From Glandiceps talaboti (Eukaryota; Hemichordata; Enteropneusta; Spengelidae): 64,000 nt of DNA. Where the stretch lies: positions 12,592,001 to 12,656,000 of the forward strand of contig NC_135566.1 in NCBI RefSeq assembly GCF_964340395.1, read 5' to 3'. A model generated the notes under the pieces. It made no database searches. It was not told the origin of the DNA and saw only the letters and a program-made list of their open reading frames with translations. The stretch's first letter is position 1. The number at the start of each line of letters is the position of its first letter. Positions 23,421 to 35,534 of the stretch are shown here, in pieces. Position numbers and translations under genes: made by a program.

Positions 23421-24237
23421 TTAGCACAACTGGACTGATAAGGTTCAGTAGTACTATATAGGCATGGTGTGTGTGTGTGTGTGTGTGTGGTGGGGGGGGG
23501 GGGGACAACTTAAACTCAAACTGCCAGACTGGTTGCCTTGGTGTATGGTGGGGACATTACTTTTGGTGTCTATTTGGGAAATAGTTCAAAGCAAAATGAT
23601 TGCATCACATGTATGTGATTTGGGTCAAAAAATGCCATATTTGGTCAAAAAACTACTGGGCAGATTGGTCTGTTATTTGGTGGCAATGTTCTTAGGTGTG
23701 TGTAAATTAAGATTTGTTCATGACATGATGATTCCATAAGTAATATGCAAATTAGGGTTATCTTTAATTCCAAAACTACTGAGTAGATTGGACTGAAATT
23801 TAATGGGGATGCATCTGGCTGGGGGTGTATAGATGAAGGAATATTAAGCATCTCAGCTGTGCTATGCAAATTAGGTGTAAAAATATGGATTTTGGTCAAA
23901 AACAAATCTCAAAAAGTATTTGGTCAATGAGACTGAAATTTGGTGAGATGTTTCTATGTCTAGAAGTGATATTCTGCAGACTTTGTTCAAAACATTTTGA
24001 CACAATTGGCCTTAGCAACCATGACCATGCCCTCAGCAGCAACCAAATGCCAGTCTATTTTGCTAAAAATAACAACATCATCTGGTAGGTGAGTAAACAT
24101 TCAAAAATGTATGCAAATATCCCTAGCAACCATGACCATACCCATAGCAACAGCCAAACAATTGTGTATATCACAAAAATAACAACATCTACCATGCCTT
24201 TAGCACTACTACTACCTTGACAGTTCTGTTGTGCTAA
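23421..24237. mobile_element. TIR element of about 820 bp (TTAGCACAAC family)
   Basis: The first 48 bp (TTAGCACAACTGGACTGATA, then AGGTTCAGTAGTACTATATAGGCATGG) match the reverse complement of the last 48 bp (about 24190-24237). The interior holds degenerate tandem units of the type AAAACTACTGRGYAGATTGG, then RCTGAAATTTRRTGGGGATG and ATGCAAATTAGG. A poly(GT)/poly(G) block lies at 23465-23505. There is no transposase. Confidence 0.75.
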
Positions 24238-24682
24238 GAAATCATATTCAGTGTCAGCTGTTATGTAACATTATATCAAGTGAGAGTTGAGATCTTATCA
24301 CTACTTGCATGTATGAATATCTTTTCCCAACCATGTCCTATCAATTCCCTTGCATAGTATACTGACTTGGGTTGTTGTTCTCAATATCTTTATAGTTATA
24401 GTTGGAATTACATTTGGAAAAAAATTATGAAATGATATTCAAAATGGCTGTATCATGATCACTAGATCTTGGTTGTTGCAGGAGATCGTACGATAATTCA
24501 AGTTTTCCTTTCTCAGTGAATGAATGATGGACCCTTAGGCTGGATACATATGCATGCGTGATTCGTTTCTTTTCAAAATTCTTGACAACTTGCCTTCATT
24601 AATTTCTAACCCTGAAGCAGTTTCTTGATAATTGACAGCTGATACACACAGGGTATTTTACAATATATTGTATCGATGTTGG

Positions 24683-24760
24683 TAGTCTAGTTCCTGACGG
24701 CCGTGTTCCGATTTTACACTATGTTATCTGTGTGAAGATAACGTAGCATAGCTGAGTTTC
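24683..24760. mobile_element. Single arm of the TAGTCTAGTTCCTG family
   Basis: TAGTCTAGTTCCTGACGGCC, then GTGTTCCGATTTTACACTATG and TTATCT matches the left end of the element at 47437. A small hairpin (GTTATCTGTGTGAAGATAAC) lies within. No right end is obvious. Confidence 0.5.
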
Positions 24761-25664
24761 AGTACTGTTGTATATGTACATGTAAGGTCTGGCCAATTTG
24801 TTTGGAGGTTTCAAAATACTATATTGTTTGGTACAAGGTGAATTGAACCTGCTTAATCACAGCATGATGGTCCAAACTGTGGACTGCTTGGCAGTATTTA
24901 TTTATGTATTTTTATTTATTTACATATAAATTATTTACCAAATTGATGACAGCATGTGTATATATATACCCAATAACAGTCATCTCACAAAAACTACAAT
25001 TGACACAGACATATTAAAACGAGACATAATATCCCAAATATGTGACGGGAAAAATATTTTATAAATATTGACAACTGCCATATCCAAAACAAATCAAAAG
25101 AACTAAAATACGATAACTTAAAAGTCATTAAAGCTGGCATAAAGTACGAGTAATCGGCTGAGAATATCAGTGTCGTGGCTAATTTTATTGAACATGTGTA
25201 TTGCCATATGCCTTTGTGCAAATGCAGTAGTTGTGATCCTTATTTTTAGTTTGACTAATTTGTCATCTTTTGAGAGATCACTACCTAATTATAAAGGGAA
25301 ATGACAGTGGAAACCACTCCAGTTTACTGATGATTGCCGACTTCTTTCTTTACACATCTTTCAGTTCATCGTTAAGATTACTATCTCCTGGGAAATCAAC
25401 CTAACACTGAAGAAGTCCCTCAAGTTGTACTATCTCTGATCTAGGAATCAGTTACCCTAAAACCAGCATGACTTAAATGTTAAGTTTCATTAGGCTTTAG
25501 GCATGGGGATTAGCCTGTCTACGTCAAGGATATGTGGTTTTCACTTTGTTCTTCACTATTCGCCTACACGTACATGTATGCTAGTATCAGCGTCAGCCCA
25601 TTACTGAAGTTTGAAATAGCTGCTCAAACTGATTGGTCGCATTGGGGAGTGATAACACCACCTC

Positions 25665-25972
25665 AGACTATTTGATTATTCAAATGAAGTCATTATGTAA
25701 GTGTGCACTCCTTACTCATTTGATTACTAGTATTCAAATGCAGTCATTATTACGTTAGTGTGCACTTCTTGCTCATTTGATTATTCATATGAAGTCATTA
25801 GTATGTAAGTGTGCACTCATTATACATTTGATTATTCAAATGAAGTCTTTATTATGCAAGTGTGCACTCATTACACATTTGATTATTCAAATGAAGTCTT
25901 TATTATGTAAGTGTGCACTCATTACACATTTGATTATTCAAATGAAGTCATTAGTATGTAAGTGTGCAGATG
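25665..25972. repeat. 51-54-bp tandem repeat, about six copies
   Basis: The unit is TTTGATTATTCAAATGAAGT, then CATTAGTATGTAAGTGTGCACTCATTACACA. Copies at 25837, 25888 and 25939 (phase word CAAATG) are exactly 51 bp apart; the left copies are longer and less regular. Confidence 0.9.
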
Positions 25973-26826
25973 AACGTAGGCATTAACGTTGACATAATTT
26001 ACATATAGGCAAATATTAAGTAAATTTGTACCAACAGGTATTCTAATAATGGCCTCTGGGGATGAGGCTAATTTTACAGGTTGATGCTGTTACTCTGTAG
26101 TAGCACAAGTTGATAGTGAAAATTAGCTCTGTTCCTGATAAAACGTTTTGTTAACAGTGATATGTGTTTACTGTAAAGCAAATTGAAAAACTATAGTACA
26201 CAGGATTTCCTTTCTTTTTTGCATTGCTACCTGCCTGTATGGACATGTACATCATTTTGCAGTGAGATGGAGAGAATATCAAATGTTAGAAATGTGAATG
26301 TAGATATGTCATAAGAAATACAACGATAAATGAATAATTGGAAAGTATCGGTACAAGCCTCGGACTCTGCGTACAATCTACATGTTACATATTTAGATGT
26401 CATGTGTGTGGTCCCCTTGGATACAATCCAAATATGTCAGACAATACTCATACTCCTGAGTGTACTCAGTTGCTATGAGATTGCACAATATCGGCATGAC
26501 TAATTCTAAAAGTATACAAAAATGTAAATTTATGGCTTCTGAATACTTTTAGGATTTACTTCATCACTGATTTATTATCCAAAAAGATATGCTATATACA
26601 TTGAAAGTTATTATTTATGGATAGAAATAGTGTGTACTATTAATAGGATTATGAAACCTAACATCACGATTCACTGTTTTTTCCCCGAAGCTGGCATGAT
26701 TACTAATTTACTTACAAATGTATTTGTGTACTGGATGGAAATAGTCTGTATTAGGGCGACAGAACCTTATGTTTATTCCTACTGTGTATGTGGGAATGGG
26801 TAGCTTACCTGCAGAGTTGAAGCCAG

Positions 26827-26926
26827 TATTTCAGCTATCCTAATAACTGTCATTTTGAATTTTTAAATTTTCACTCATACTTCAAAAATTCAAAATGGCA
26901 GTTATTATCCTAGGATATCTGAAATA
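26827..26926. mobile_element. Near-perfect palindrome of about 100 bp
   Basis: TATTTCAGCTATCCTAATAA, then CTGTCATTTTGAATTTTT is followed after about 12 bp by its reverse complement, with only a few mismatches, ending CTGAAATA. It is probably a tiny MITE. Confidence 0.7.
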
Positions 26927-26939
26927 GTGTTATAGCTTT

Positions 26940-28000
26940 AGTCCTTCAAGACAACTATGGGATGACTGGATGACTCTATATACATGTACATGATGTCTGT
27001 GCAATCTATGGGGAATGTAAAACCTTGTTTGTTCCCACTGCATACTTGTCCACTAGATCACTAAAAGGATAATTCAATGTAGTTCGTATGGGATCACAAA
27101 ATAGTACAAGTGTGCATCTCCTGTAGACCACAATAGTTCCATCCACCTGTCAGATTATCTTATCTGTAAATCCCTTGGTTGTTCAGCAGCTTATCGACTT
27201 TTAGGATCTACTTCTAAGCAGCTTCAAGTTCAATTGTTTACAAATTCAATTGTTTACAATTGTGTAAAAAGAAACTCTACATAGAGAATGGGTGAAGTGA
27301 ATGTGATTGATAAAAACAGAATCAGTCTATACAATGTTTATCTTCTCTATGTGACCGAATTCATTTAACAAAAATCAAAGACTGGAACTTTGTGAACAAG
27401 ATTCCTTTGTGAAGATGATAAAAATGTGATCGTGTATTTTACATCAATAATGTGTTGTGCTGTTTTAGCTGTAAAGGAAACAACAAGAAACACATTTAGT
27501 TTTGACTTTGTGCTAAATATGAACAAATCAAAACTTGTGCACATACATTTTATTATTTGTATATTTATGGTTTTGATTTAAAAGATATCACATACCTATA
27601 TATTAAATGATATGCCAAATTTGGTATTCCTGTCTTTATTTGCCAAAGCTCCAAAGGTTGGTTGTCTCAGGTGCAGTATTCTCAGATTCATTAGGAAAAA
27701 ATACATTTCTGTGTCATACATACTTTAATAGTTGAATCACCTTGCCCATACAATGACAGCGTGTTCTTGAAGGAGGATAGCCTATAATAGTATGTATGTA
27801 GTCACGGGTAATTGGTGTACTGTTAGGATGTGTCCTAGCTGTTACATACATACAACATACGTCATTCCCAGTCTTATCAGGTTTTATTTTTTAAATTTTA
27901 GGCGTATTCTATTGGGTTCTATTTGGTGCGTGCAAATAGAACTTTTCACACATATAACCGTTTATCACGCGTGGTTGTCGTTCTGTTCCATTACATTCAG
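26940..28000. other. No gene seen
   Basis: AT-rich sequence without plausible exons. An imperfect direct repeat, CAATTGTTTACAAATTCAAT then TGTTTACAATTG, lies at about 27232. Confidence 0.45.
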
Positions 28001-28004
28001 ATAT

Positions 28005-28100
28005 GTTCAGGTGTTAACCTAACATTTCTGTATCTCGTCGATATTTCCTTTGAAAAAGAAAATTTATTCGAAACGTCGGATTTTACATCTATTTATACGT
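28005..28100 (+). mobile_element. Possible retroelement 3' end with TTCGAAACGTCGGA motif
   Basis: The GAAAAAGAAAATTTATTCGA then AACGTCGGATTTTAC layout resembles the conserved 3' sequence common to Penelope-like elements in invertebrates, as I recall it. No protein-coding part is recognised upstream. Confidence 0.3.
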
Positions 28101-28129
28101 ACTGATTTATAAGTTCCATATGCATTTCA

Positions 28130-28150
28130 ACATACATACGTACGTACACA

Positions 28151-28181
<31 letters not shown>

Positions 28182-28350
28182 CAGTACAAACGTACGTACG
28201 TACATACACATGTACGTACGTACGTATGTACATGTACATGTACATACATACATACATACATACATATGTACGTACGTACGTACCTACGTACAGACAGACA
28301 TGGAGAAACAGAAATAGACAGGCAGACAGACAGATGGACACATGCACACA
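28130..28350. repeat. Mixed (CATA)n/(CGTA)n tract
   Basis: CATACATA blocks alternate with TACGTACG and GTACATGTACAT blocks, which are self-complementary, and the tract ends in (CAGA)n at 28292-28335. Confidence 0.95.
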
Positions 28351-28982
28351 TTCACACAGAGACAATTTACCATCAAATTACTGATTAAAACAAACGAAAG
28401 GTACTATGCAGTCATATACATTTGTGCAAGAAATGTAGTATCTCTGGCTAGATTTTGACGTGTGTGTGTTCTGTCATGTAGACTAGACTAGACTAAATCA
28501 GTTATTGTAGGGCGTTGAACCTATTGGTATGTCTACAGACTGGTACACAGCTTTCAATTATCTCCACAAGTTATAGCTATCAGTTAATACTTAGAAGCGT
28601 GTTTGTTAGATGTATGTTTGGTATGTGTTATTTTTGATTCTTAAAACATTTTGCTCTAGAGCCGATTCTGATAAGTGAAGTATTCCTGGTCATTTGCCAG
28701 TCATTGAATTAAACCGTAAGTGTGATAGCTCCAACAGAGTTTGAAATGTGTGTTTGAAAATAAATTACATGCAAATAGATCCACTTTGTAAATCATGATC
28801 CAAACTTGTAATCAATATTGTTGAGTACGTATGATGCAGTATACATTTCATAATGTAAGCATGGGGTGGGTGTGGCAGGAGGGTGATGAGGTGGGGGTGG
28901 GGGTAGGGGTTGGGGTTGGGGTATGTTTTGACATTTAAGGTAGGTTTTCTATATGGATATCATTAATTGTCGTGAAGATTAA

Positions 28983-29340
28983 TGCAATGTAAATACAAAA
29001 TTACTATTTTGAACGTGCATCGCCAGGAGCTAAAGATAAAGTTTGAGAAAAACAATGTCTACTTGATTAGTTTTTTTAAAGCACTTTAGTTTTGAAATTG
29101 AAATCAACATGAGTTCTGCACACATTATACTTAAAGCGCCTCCTCCTCGCCCCCTCCAAAAATATAATATAAATACAAAATTACTATTTTGAACGTGCAT
29201 CGCCAGGAGCTAAAGATAAAGTTTGAGAAAAACAACGTCTACTTGATTAGTTTTTTAAAGCACTTTAGTTTTGAAATTGAAATCAACATGAGTTCTGCAA
29301 ACATTATACTTAAAACTCCTCCCCTCGCCCCCTCAAAAAA
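28983..29340. repeat. Tandem duplication, two copies of about 175 bp
   Basis: AAATACAAAATTACTATTTT, then GAACGTGCATCGCCAGGAGC at 28991, recurs at 29171 (period 180) with very few differences, running to the CCTC-rich ends at about 29155 and 29335. The low divergence points to a recent duplication. Confidence 0.9.
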
Positions 29341-29344
29341 GGTG

Positions 29345-31470
29345 CCGAGTCTACCCGGGTTGTAACACATGAAAAAGCACAGTTGTATATCTACAAACAT
29401 ACATGTAGAACATTATATACTTCATAGGAGTAAATCTACCACAAGACATCTACATATAAGCATACAACATGTATGTTGCCATGGAAAGTGCTGTCGAGTA
29501 TGTATTAAATCAAATTTAAAATGTATGTTACACTGTACGTGTATCTGTAACACCATATAGAGTCAATGCCTTGCTGAGATATTCCCTATCATCTGTTGTA
29601 CTGACCTCTAGAACAGAGTACATTGCCATACTAACTAAGTAATTATAAACAGTCAAGAATTTTTCTTTTGAATGAAAGAAATTTCTTGGAGGATTTCGTG
29701 TTCAGTTAAAATCCCAAATGGGTTATTAGGTTTGGAGGACATTAAACTCTATATACAAGGGAAGGAAACTGTATTACAAAAGTGTAAACAGGAAATCACC
29801 AGAATACTACTTTGATAATGAAAATTAACACCACAGAAATATCTTGAAAAGTCCATCAGACTTATTTCTGTTTTTCGTACACTTGTATTGATTACTGCTG
29901 TCAACTTATATATGGTTTTAGGTGATAAAATAGCACCTTGGTGATTTATTCAACTTTGAAATCTTGTAAAGAAGCTCTACTGGACTTGACATGTGTTCAG
30001 TCTTTCAGGGGATTTTCTACAAGGGTTTTATAGGAAAACTCCTGTGATGATGACATCACATTTCATTTATTACCATAATATCTGTGTTGTGTAAGTTGAA
30101 AGCAGTCTCGCAGGAATAAGTTTGACTTGACTTTTTCTGTAAGTGTAGATGGAATGTATGTTTTTTTCACTGGTTTGTCCTGCAAACTAGGCATCTAGAA
30201 CGTCAACCACATGGCAGAAAGTGAAATTTGATGTTTAAAATGTGTTCAGTCGTGAACATTGAACAAGTTTTCCTGAAAAGCGATTACTTTGATATCAGTC
30301 AAAATGCACTAGTGCCATGGTGGTTTGTCTATTTTTGACTCATAGTGACCCCCTTTTCCCTCCCCACCCTCCCCTTACATGTACATGTATGTCACTTGTA
30401 TTTCCCTCAGCTGAATCAATAGTGAGGAACAATACATTAATACTGTACACATGGTAACTCTGATGGTAGAAAAAAAAAGCTGAAGTGTGGAACTTGGTTT
30501 AATCATAGATCTTGTCCCCACTAAGATCTAAGGTTAGATTTATGTGTATGTGCTGGAGAGATAGTGCACCAAATGGGCACAATATTCCCATCGCTGTGTT
30601 TCGATCCTCGTTTAATGACTGCCTTTAGAAATTAATGACCGCACTGCTTCTTTCACAGTCACTGTGTTCACAGGTGGCAATGTATAAATGTATGATTTTA
30701 TAACTGTGTATATAGGTCAGCATGACAAATAGATCATGTAATTCAATTACTCGTTGTTTATACTGCAGGTGAAATTTTCTTTGGGAATCTATTGTAAATT
30801 AACTGACCCTAATAAAACAAATTTCAATAAATAGGCTGGTCTTGCAGTATGGATCAATTGATAAAGGTGTTTTTAACCAACATACAGGATTTTACACCTT
30901 GTGTGTTTTTACACCATGTGTGTACATGTACGTATTATGGTTGTGAAAAAAAAAGTGTGTTCATGTGACATAGTCATTACATTAAAGCACTTGACTTGAA
31001 AAAAGATATATAATTATACAGAAAAAGTTGAATTTTAGAGCTTTTTTGATGATGACATTTTTTAGAATAATTATAAATTACAATGATAACTATCAGTCGC
31101 AGTCATTTTATAGAAGTATGGAGGCATAATTGATAGAAGGAATGTCATAAACCTATAAGTTCTGTGAAGAAGTGAAAAAAAAAAGAAAAACGAATAGAGA
31201 AGGAAAAAAAATCTTGTCACCTATCTATATGACTGAACCATTGTGTTATTCTTGTGACAGGGGTCTGACACTACATGTGTATTAATGGTTTTGTTTTCAG
31301 TTCATCTTATTATTATTCATTTATGGTTGATACTTGATCTGGTGTATGTTTTTTGCTGATTTGATGTTACTTGTTATAGTACCAGTAAATTATTTATTGA
31401 TCTGTCGTGAGAATTGCACATTTGTTAACGATCAGTTCATGGCAGCCAGGAAACATTCACTGTCTGTTGT
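29345..31470. other. No confident feature
   Basis: AT-rich sequence. A possible tRNA-type SINE trace (TGTTTCGATCCTCG, like a B box, at about 30598) is too weak to call. Confidence 0.4.
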
Positions 31471-31477
31471 TTTTTAG

Positions 31478-31629
31478 GTTATCACATTCACTAGTAGATA
31501 ATCAGACTGTAGTGGTTGTTTTTCAACTGTTTAATCATGTAATCATCAATATTTTGTATGAAATAGAGAAATTAGGGCAAAGAACGAATCTCGCGTTGGT
31601 GGCACTTATCTTGATGCTATGTCCCCTCT
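31478..31629 (+). CDS. Candidate exon, hydrophobic (weak)
   Basis: Bounded by TTTTTTAG and a GTAAGA donor, 152 bp, open in one frame: LSHSLVDNQTVVVVFQLFNH and on through ALVALILMLCPL. It ends with one base of a codon, which fits the phase needed by the exon at 31744. The hydrophobic run could be a membrane segment. Coding status is uncertain; the phase match has a one-in-three chance of being accidental. Confidence 0.25.
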
Positions 31630-31743
31630 GTAAGAAATGGTATCACCTGTGTTGATTTCATTTTCTGGGTTCCTAAATAAAGATAGTATACGTACTCAGC
31701 ATGTGGTACACATGATGAAACCACACTCTCTTTCTTGTATCAG

Positions 31744-31787
31744 TGTACAGTGAAAGATTTAGTAGTCTGGTGCGGAAACAAACTGCA
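31744..31787 (+). CDS. Candidate penultimate exon, YSERFSSLVRKQTA
   Basis: 44 bp between CTTGTATCAG and GTGAGT. Starting with the last two bases of a codon it reads YSERFSSLVRKQTA and ends in phase 0, which matches the next exon. A second frame is also open (CTVKDLVVWCGNK), so the frame is chosen by the more polar, more protein-like continuation. Family unknown. Confidence 0.45.
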
Positions 31788-31893
31788 GTGAGTATACATA
31801 CATCTATTCATCACAGTGTAGATTTTAACAAATTGTTTTTTTGCAGAGTGTACGGAAAGCTATTGTTACTACTAACAAAGGTGTTGTCTTTAG

Positions 31894-32049
31894 GGGATCT
31901 TCTACCATGATTATTCAATGGTCAATGACAGCGGAAGGTCATATTCTTTTCGCTCAGGTAGTTTTCAAACGACAATAACAAAACTGGACAATCAACAAAC
32001 TTTTCTGTTGAAGTCTGAAAGAGACAGTGGTGACGCTGTAATCCATTAG
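31894..32049 (+). CDS. Candidate terminal exon, 51 residues and TAG stop
   Basis: The acceptor is GTTGTCTTTAG. The reading is GIFYHDYSMVNDSGRSYSFR, then SGSFQTTITKLDN and a C-terminus KSERDSGDAVIH before TAG. It is polar and Ser/Asp-rich, like a cytosolic tail. A possible internal donor (CTCAG|GTAGTT at 31957) would instead splice in phase to a 31-bp exon at 32601. Joined to 31744-31787 there are no stops. I recognise no family. Confidence 0.45.
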   Translation, partial: GIFYHDYSMVNDSGRSYSFRSGSFQTTITKLDNQQTFLLKSERDSGDAVIH

Positions 32050-32600
32050 GTTTATTTCAGTAATCAAGCACGTACAGTTTAGTTCCTAGCGCAACATTAG
32101 TAGTCTCAAACTACAGTATGTATGAATACTCTACTGTTTCCTGATATGGTATTGTTATAAAATACATAAAGAAACCCAGTGTGCTCTTGGCAGTTTAAAG
32201 CAGTGCATAATGTGATTTTTTGTCGTTCCCTTTTTTTTTGTCAGGACTTGTGTATACACTAATTTTGTTTAATGTTTTCCTACACACTTTAAAAGGTATT
32301 ATAATATATCGTCATACATTTCAAGTTTCTGTGTTGATCGCTGAATTTATTGAGTGTTAAAACATGTTATTTTTCAAAAAGTGATGAAAAAAAACCATGA
32401 CATAAATAGTACCTATGCATTGATATAAATGCCAAATACCTTGGTAGTTCTAGAAGTGAAAACGACTTTCATACTGCAACTTTTAATATTCACCGAAAAA
32501 TGGTGTGATGAAAAAGAGATTGATTACTGTATTCATAATTAAGTGTTCAATCGTAAAGTAAAACTTTATGTAAGTATAGCGTATTTCTGTTGATTCACAG

Positions 32601-32631
32601 CCTCCTCTATCAAGATACAGACTCAACTATG
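32601..32631 (+). CDS. Candidate 31-bp micro-exon (weak)
   Basis: The sites are good: TGTTGATTCACAG and ATG|GTAGGA. In the phase offered by the alternative donor at 31957 it reads SSIKIQTQL. It may be an alternative 3' exon of the 31.7-32.0 kb gene. All three frames are open, so the coding case is weak. Confidence 0.25.
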
Positions 32632-32884
32632 GTAGGAGTATAAACTTTTAACATGATGTAAAGCCATGGAGGTTTCCCTTTACACCACCATGCTAAAACC
32701 AATAAACCTACAATCACAAACCTTCATACAAGACTTTTACAATTAAGTTTCAGCAAAAGAGTATTAATAGGACAATATGATTCCCAGCTATGTTTTTTAG
32801 TCAGAAAATCTTAAGATTTCCAGCGTAAATTAAATTCCAATATTCATGTGGAAAGGTTGTTATACTTGTAGGCTAGTAGTATGT

Positions 32885-33010
32885 GGTGTTTTTGCTAAAG
32901 GTTGGAGAAACCATAGTAACAGAAAGGTGGCAGTAAAAATGGTAAAACTGGCATGGTTTCCAATACATTGTTCCATAATTTTAGCAAGGAAACCCGGTAA
33001 AATGACAGGG
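32885..33010. mobile_element. Partial copy of the TGTTTTTGCTAAAGG family
   Basis: GTGTTTTTGCTAAAGGTTGG, then AGAAACCATAGTAACAG and, downstream, GGAAACCCGGTAAAATGACA align with the reverse complement of 37901-38072 (GCAAAAACACTG end, GGTAAAGATGACATGG). Confidence 0.5.
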
Positions 33011-33119
33011 GAACTTCGGTAGTCTTTATCTGCTTACTGGTACACCAAGAAATAACTGAAAATGAGACATGAAGTGTCCGTTTCTGGAAACTCACGATTT
33101 CTAGTTTTGCATTACCCTG

Positions 33120-34430
33120 GTCATGTCACTGTCAATAGTAATAACCGGTAAACAATGTATGCCCTGTTGGCAAAGATTCAATGGACTTACAGACTGTTGT
33201 GTGAGTTTCCAGGTTTAATTACAATCAATGAAAAGGGTCAACAAACCATTGTTTACTAACAACGATTGTTATGTAAATTAGTGGTTGAATAGGGTTTAAA
33301 GGTCGTGACTTAGTGAACTCACCTATTTGTAAACACATCATGGATTTGGTATTATTGTTCAGTTTCTGTTCTGTTCTGTTCTAATAGTCTTCTTGTTTTC
33401 TGTATTGTTTAGTTCTGCTTGTGTCCTTTTCTGTTCTTTTAACATGTAGATATATTGCTTTTCTGTCCTGTTGTTCTGCTCTGTGAGCAAATATCACACC
33501 TTATGGGATTGAAGGATATAGTTCAGATTAGGCTAAAAACAGTAGTCTGGTAGAGTTTAGAAAAAGTTAGTCCAGAACAAAAGATAATCCCAAGTATCAT
33601 CAAGGAATGTTTTTTGTAACTCACTATAAAAAAGATTTTCTTCACCTGATGTGAATATAATGCAACTCATGTTGATGTACAATATATATATTTTCATAGA
33701 TATTTAGTTTTTTCACTGCCCTCTTTATACTTGTATATATTCATGTATTTATTTATTTATAAATTTTATTTACAGTATCTAAGGAGACAGACTTGATTAG
33801 CAAGTACCGGTAGCTATTTTTCTGGTCTCCTTTTAGCTACCTCAAATTATTTATTTTGTCTACAAATGTAAAATTTAATAAGTAGGTAATAAAGAAGATA
33901 TATTTATATATTTATTTATTTATTTATTTATTTAATCCTTATGGTAGTCGGGATCATCTACCCAATGGTATTGAATAATTTCATTACCCATAAACAGAGG
34001 TCTTGAGATTCGATGCCATGGATATCACAGACTATCATTATGACTTCACAATAACACTTAAATGCAAGAATCTGGGATTGAATCTGAGACTGGCAATGGC
34101 TTCAGACTCAATGGTTTGGTACAACAATTAAATGATGTATACAAAGAATTTTTAACCTACAGGGACATGTACCTCATTATATTTGAATCCCAGATTGTAT
34201 TTGAATCCCACAGGGTATTTAGCTCTATTTACGACTGACCACACACCTGGTGTGGTCTGATTAATTTTTGAAAATTGTCTGGCTGGCATCCTGATAAATA
34301 CGACAATAATTTATTTTATAATGATCACACACTATAATTTTTCAATCTCTATGGCCATAAATTAAAAAATTAATTGATGAGTGACCAACTACATGGAAGT
34401 ACACCTTTAATAAATGTTTTCACTTCCTCT
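33120..34430. other. No gene seen; simple repeats
   Basis: Includes degenerate (TTCTG)n at 33360-33485 and (ATTT)n at 33903-33935. A short duplication of TTTGAATCCCA lies at 34183 and 34201. Confidence 0.5.
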
Positions 34431-34826
34431 TACAACTGCCGACATCATACTGTGGACCATCAGACTATGGACAAATGGAACCTGTTACAAACAGGGAAAA
34501 GTAAACAAATAAATTGGATTAATAACACTTGACTCAACATGTTGGAACAGCAGAGACTTGTATTACACACCATGGTTTGATAAGAACAGTTTTATGGCCA
34601 CTTTATGTGTACATGTACATGAAATGCTAGGGGAACTGGAAATTTGTTTGTGAACATTAACTATATAAAGTGGCCATGAAACTGTTTTTATCAAATGATA
34701 GAATGTAATACAAGTCTCTGTTCTTCCAACATGCTGTGCCAATTGTGTTACTAATCCACTTCATTTGTTTACATTCCCTGTTTGTAACAGATTCTGTTCG
34801 TCCATGGTCTGATGTCGACAGTTGTA
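34431..34826. mobile_element. Long fold-back element, TACAACTGCCG family, copy 2
   Basis: Begins TACAACTGCCGACATCATAC and ends TGGTCTGATGTCGACAGTTG-TA. It shares arms and internal words (TTTGATAAGAACAGTTTTAT, then GGCCACTTTA; CAACATGTTGGAA) with the copy at 22260. The copies differ throughout, so they are old insertions. Confidence 0.85.
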
Positions 34827-35249
34827 ATTGTGAAGCACTTTGAGCCCAGTATAGGAAAGCATTATATAAAAACTACCGGTAGCACCATTAACGGTAGCAC
34901 TTAGCACAGTTATAGATTCAAGAAAGCGTCAGTATGTACATGTATGTTATACATAATGCAGGAAAGTTGACTATACGTTTACTTCTAGATTTTCCATCAT
35001 CTTAGTTGAATATACTTTATTCACAGGAGTAAAAACGTCTATCGAAGACACACATCATCTTTCACATCAGTAACAGTTCAACAGACTAAGAAACCAATCA
35101 TGCTGACTTAAATTTGTAAGATTTTAGAATCGAATAGATTGTATACATGTACATGTACCCTTAGTTGACCTCCCATTATATCAATGCTCAATTGAAATCG
35201 TGTGCAGATGATTATTTGGTCGTGATAAATCTTTCAAAAGTACACGTTT

Positions 35250-35534
35250 TTAGAATTGTGACAACTCTCTTTCATTTTGTACACGCTCTAACTGATATAC
35301 ACTGATTTTCACATCTAGGATAATCTGACCCTGTGGAAACTCATTCCCAAATTTCAGCAATAAAAGATAATTTTCGCTTAGATGCACAAGCATGATGTCT
35401 GGGTTTTTTGTTTCAGTAATTTTAGTTTCGAAGTAAGCCGGAACTTCAGTTGCCAGAGTAGTATGCAAATGTGAATTCAGCAGAAATAAAACTTCAAATA
35501 CATTTTTACATTGCCTACCACGTGCTGTAGAGTA
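35250..35534 (-). CDS. Candidate terminal exon of an unknown minus-strand gene, 94 codons plus stop
   Basis: Follows a good polypyrimidine acceptor (CACTTTTCCTCTTCCAG). The reading, YSTARGRQCKNVFEVLFLLN, then HLHTTLATEVPAYFETKITE, NPDIMLVHLSENYLLLLKF and a C-terminus ERVQNERELSQF before TAA, looks like real protein: mixed hydrophobic and charged residues, no low complexity. It starts in phase 0, as the exon at 36423-36496 requires. The frame stays open further upstream (to 35699), but that part is hydrophobic and intron-like. Family not recognised. I cannot exclude an unrecognised transposon protein. Confidence 0.5.
   Translation of the reverse strand, partial: YSTARGRQCKNVFEVLFLLNSHLHTTLATEVPAYFETKITETKNPDIMLVHLSENYLLLLKFGNEFPQGQIILDVKISVYQLERVQNERELSQF

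Noticed and set aside
25344-25440. Possible exon FIVKITISWEINLTLKK after TTTCAG
   Set aside because: No acceptable donor and a stop follows.
30545-30690. Possible tRNA-derived SINE (B-box-like TTTCGATCC)
   Set aside because: No A box at the right distance, no tRNA fold and no tail.
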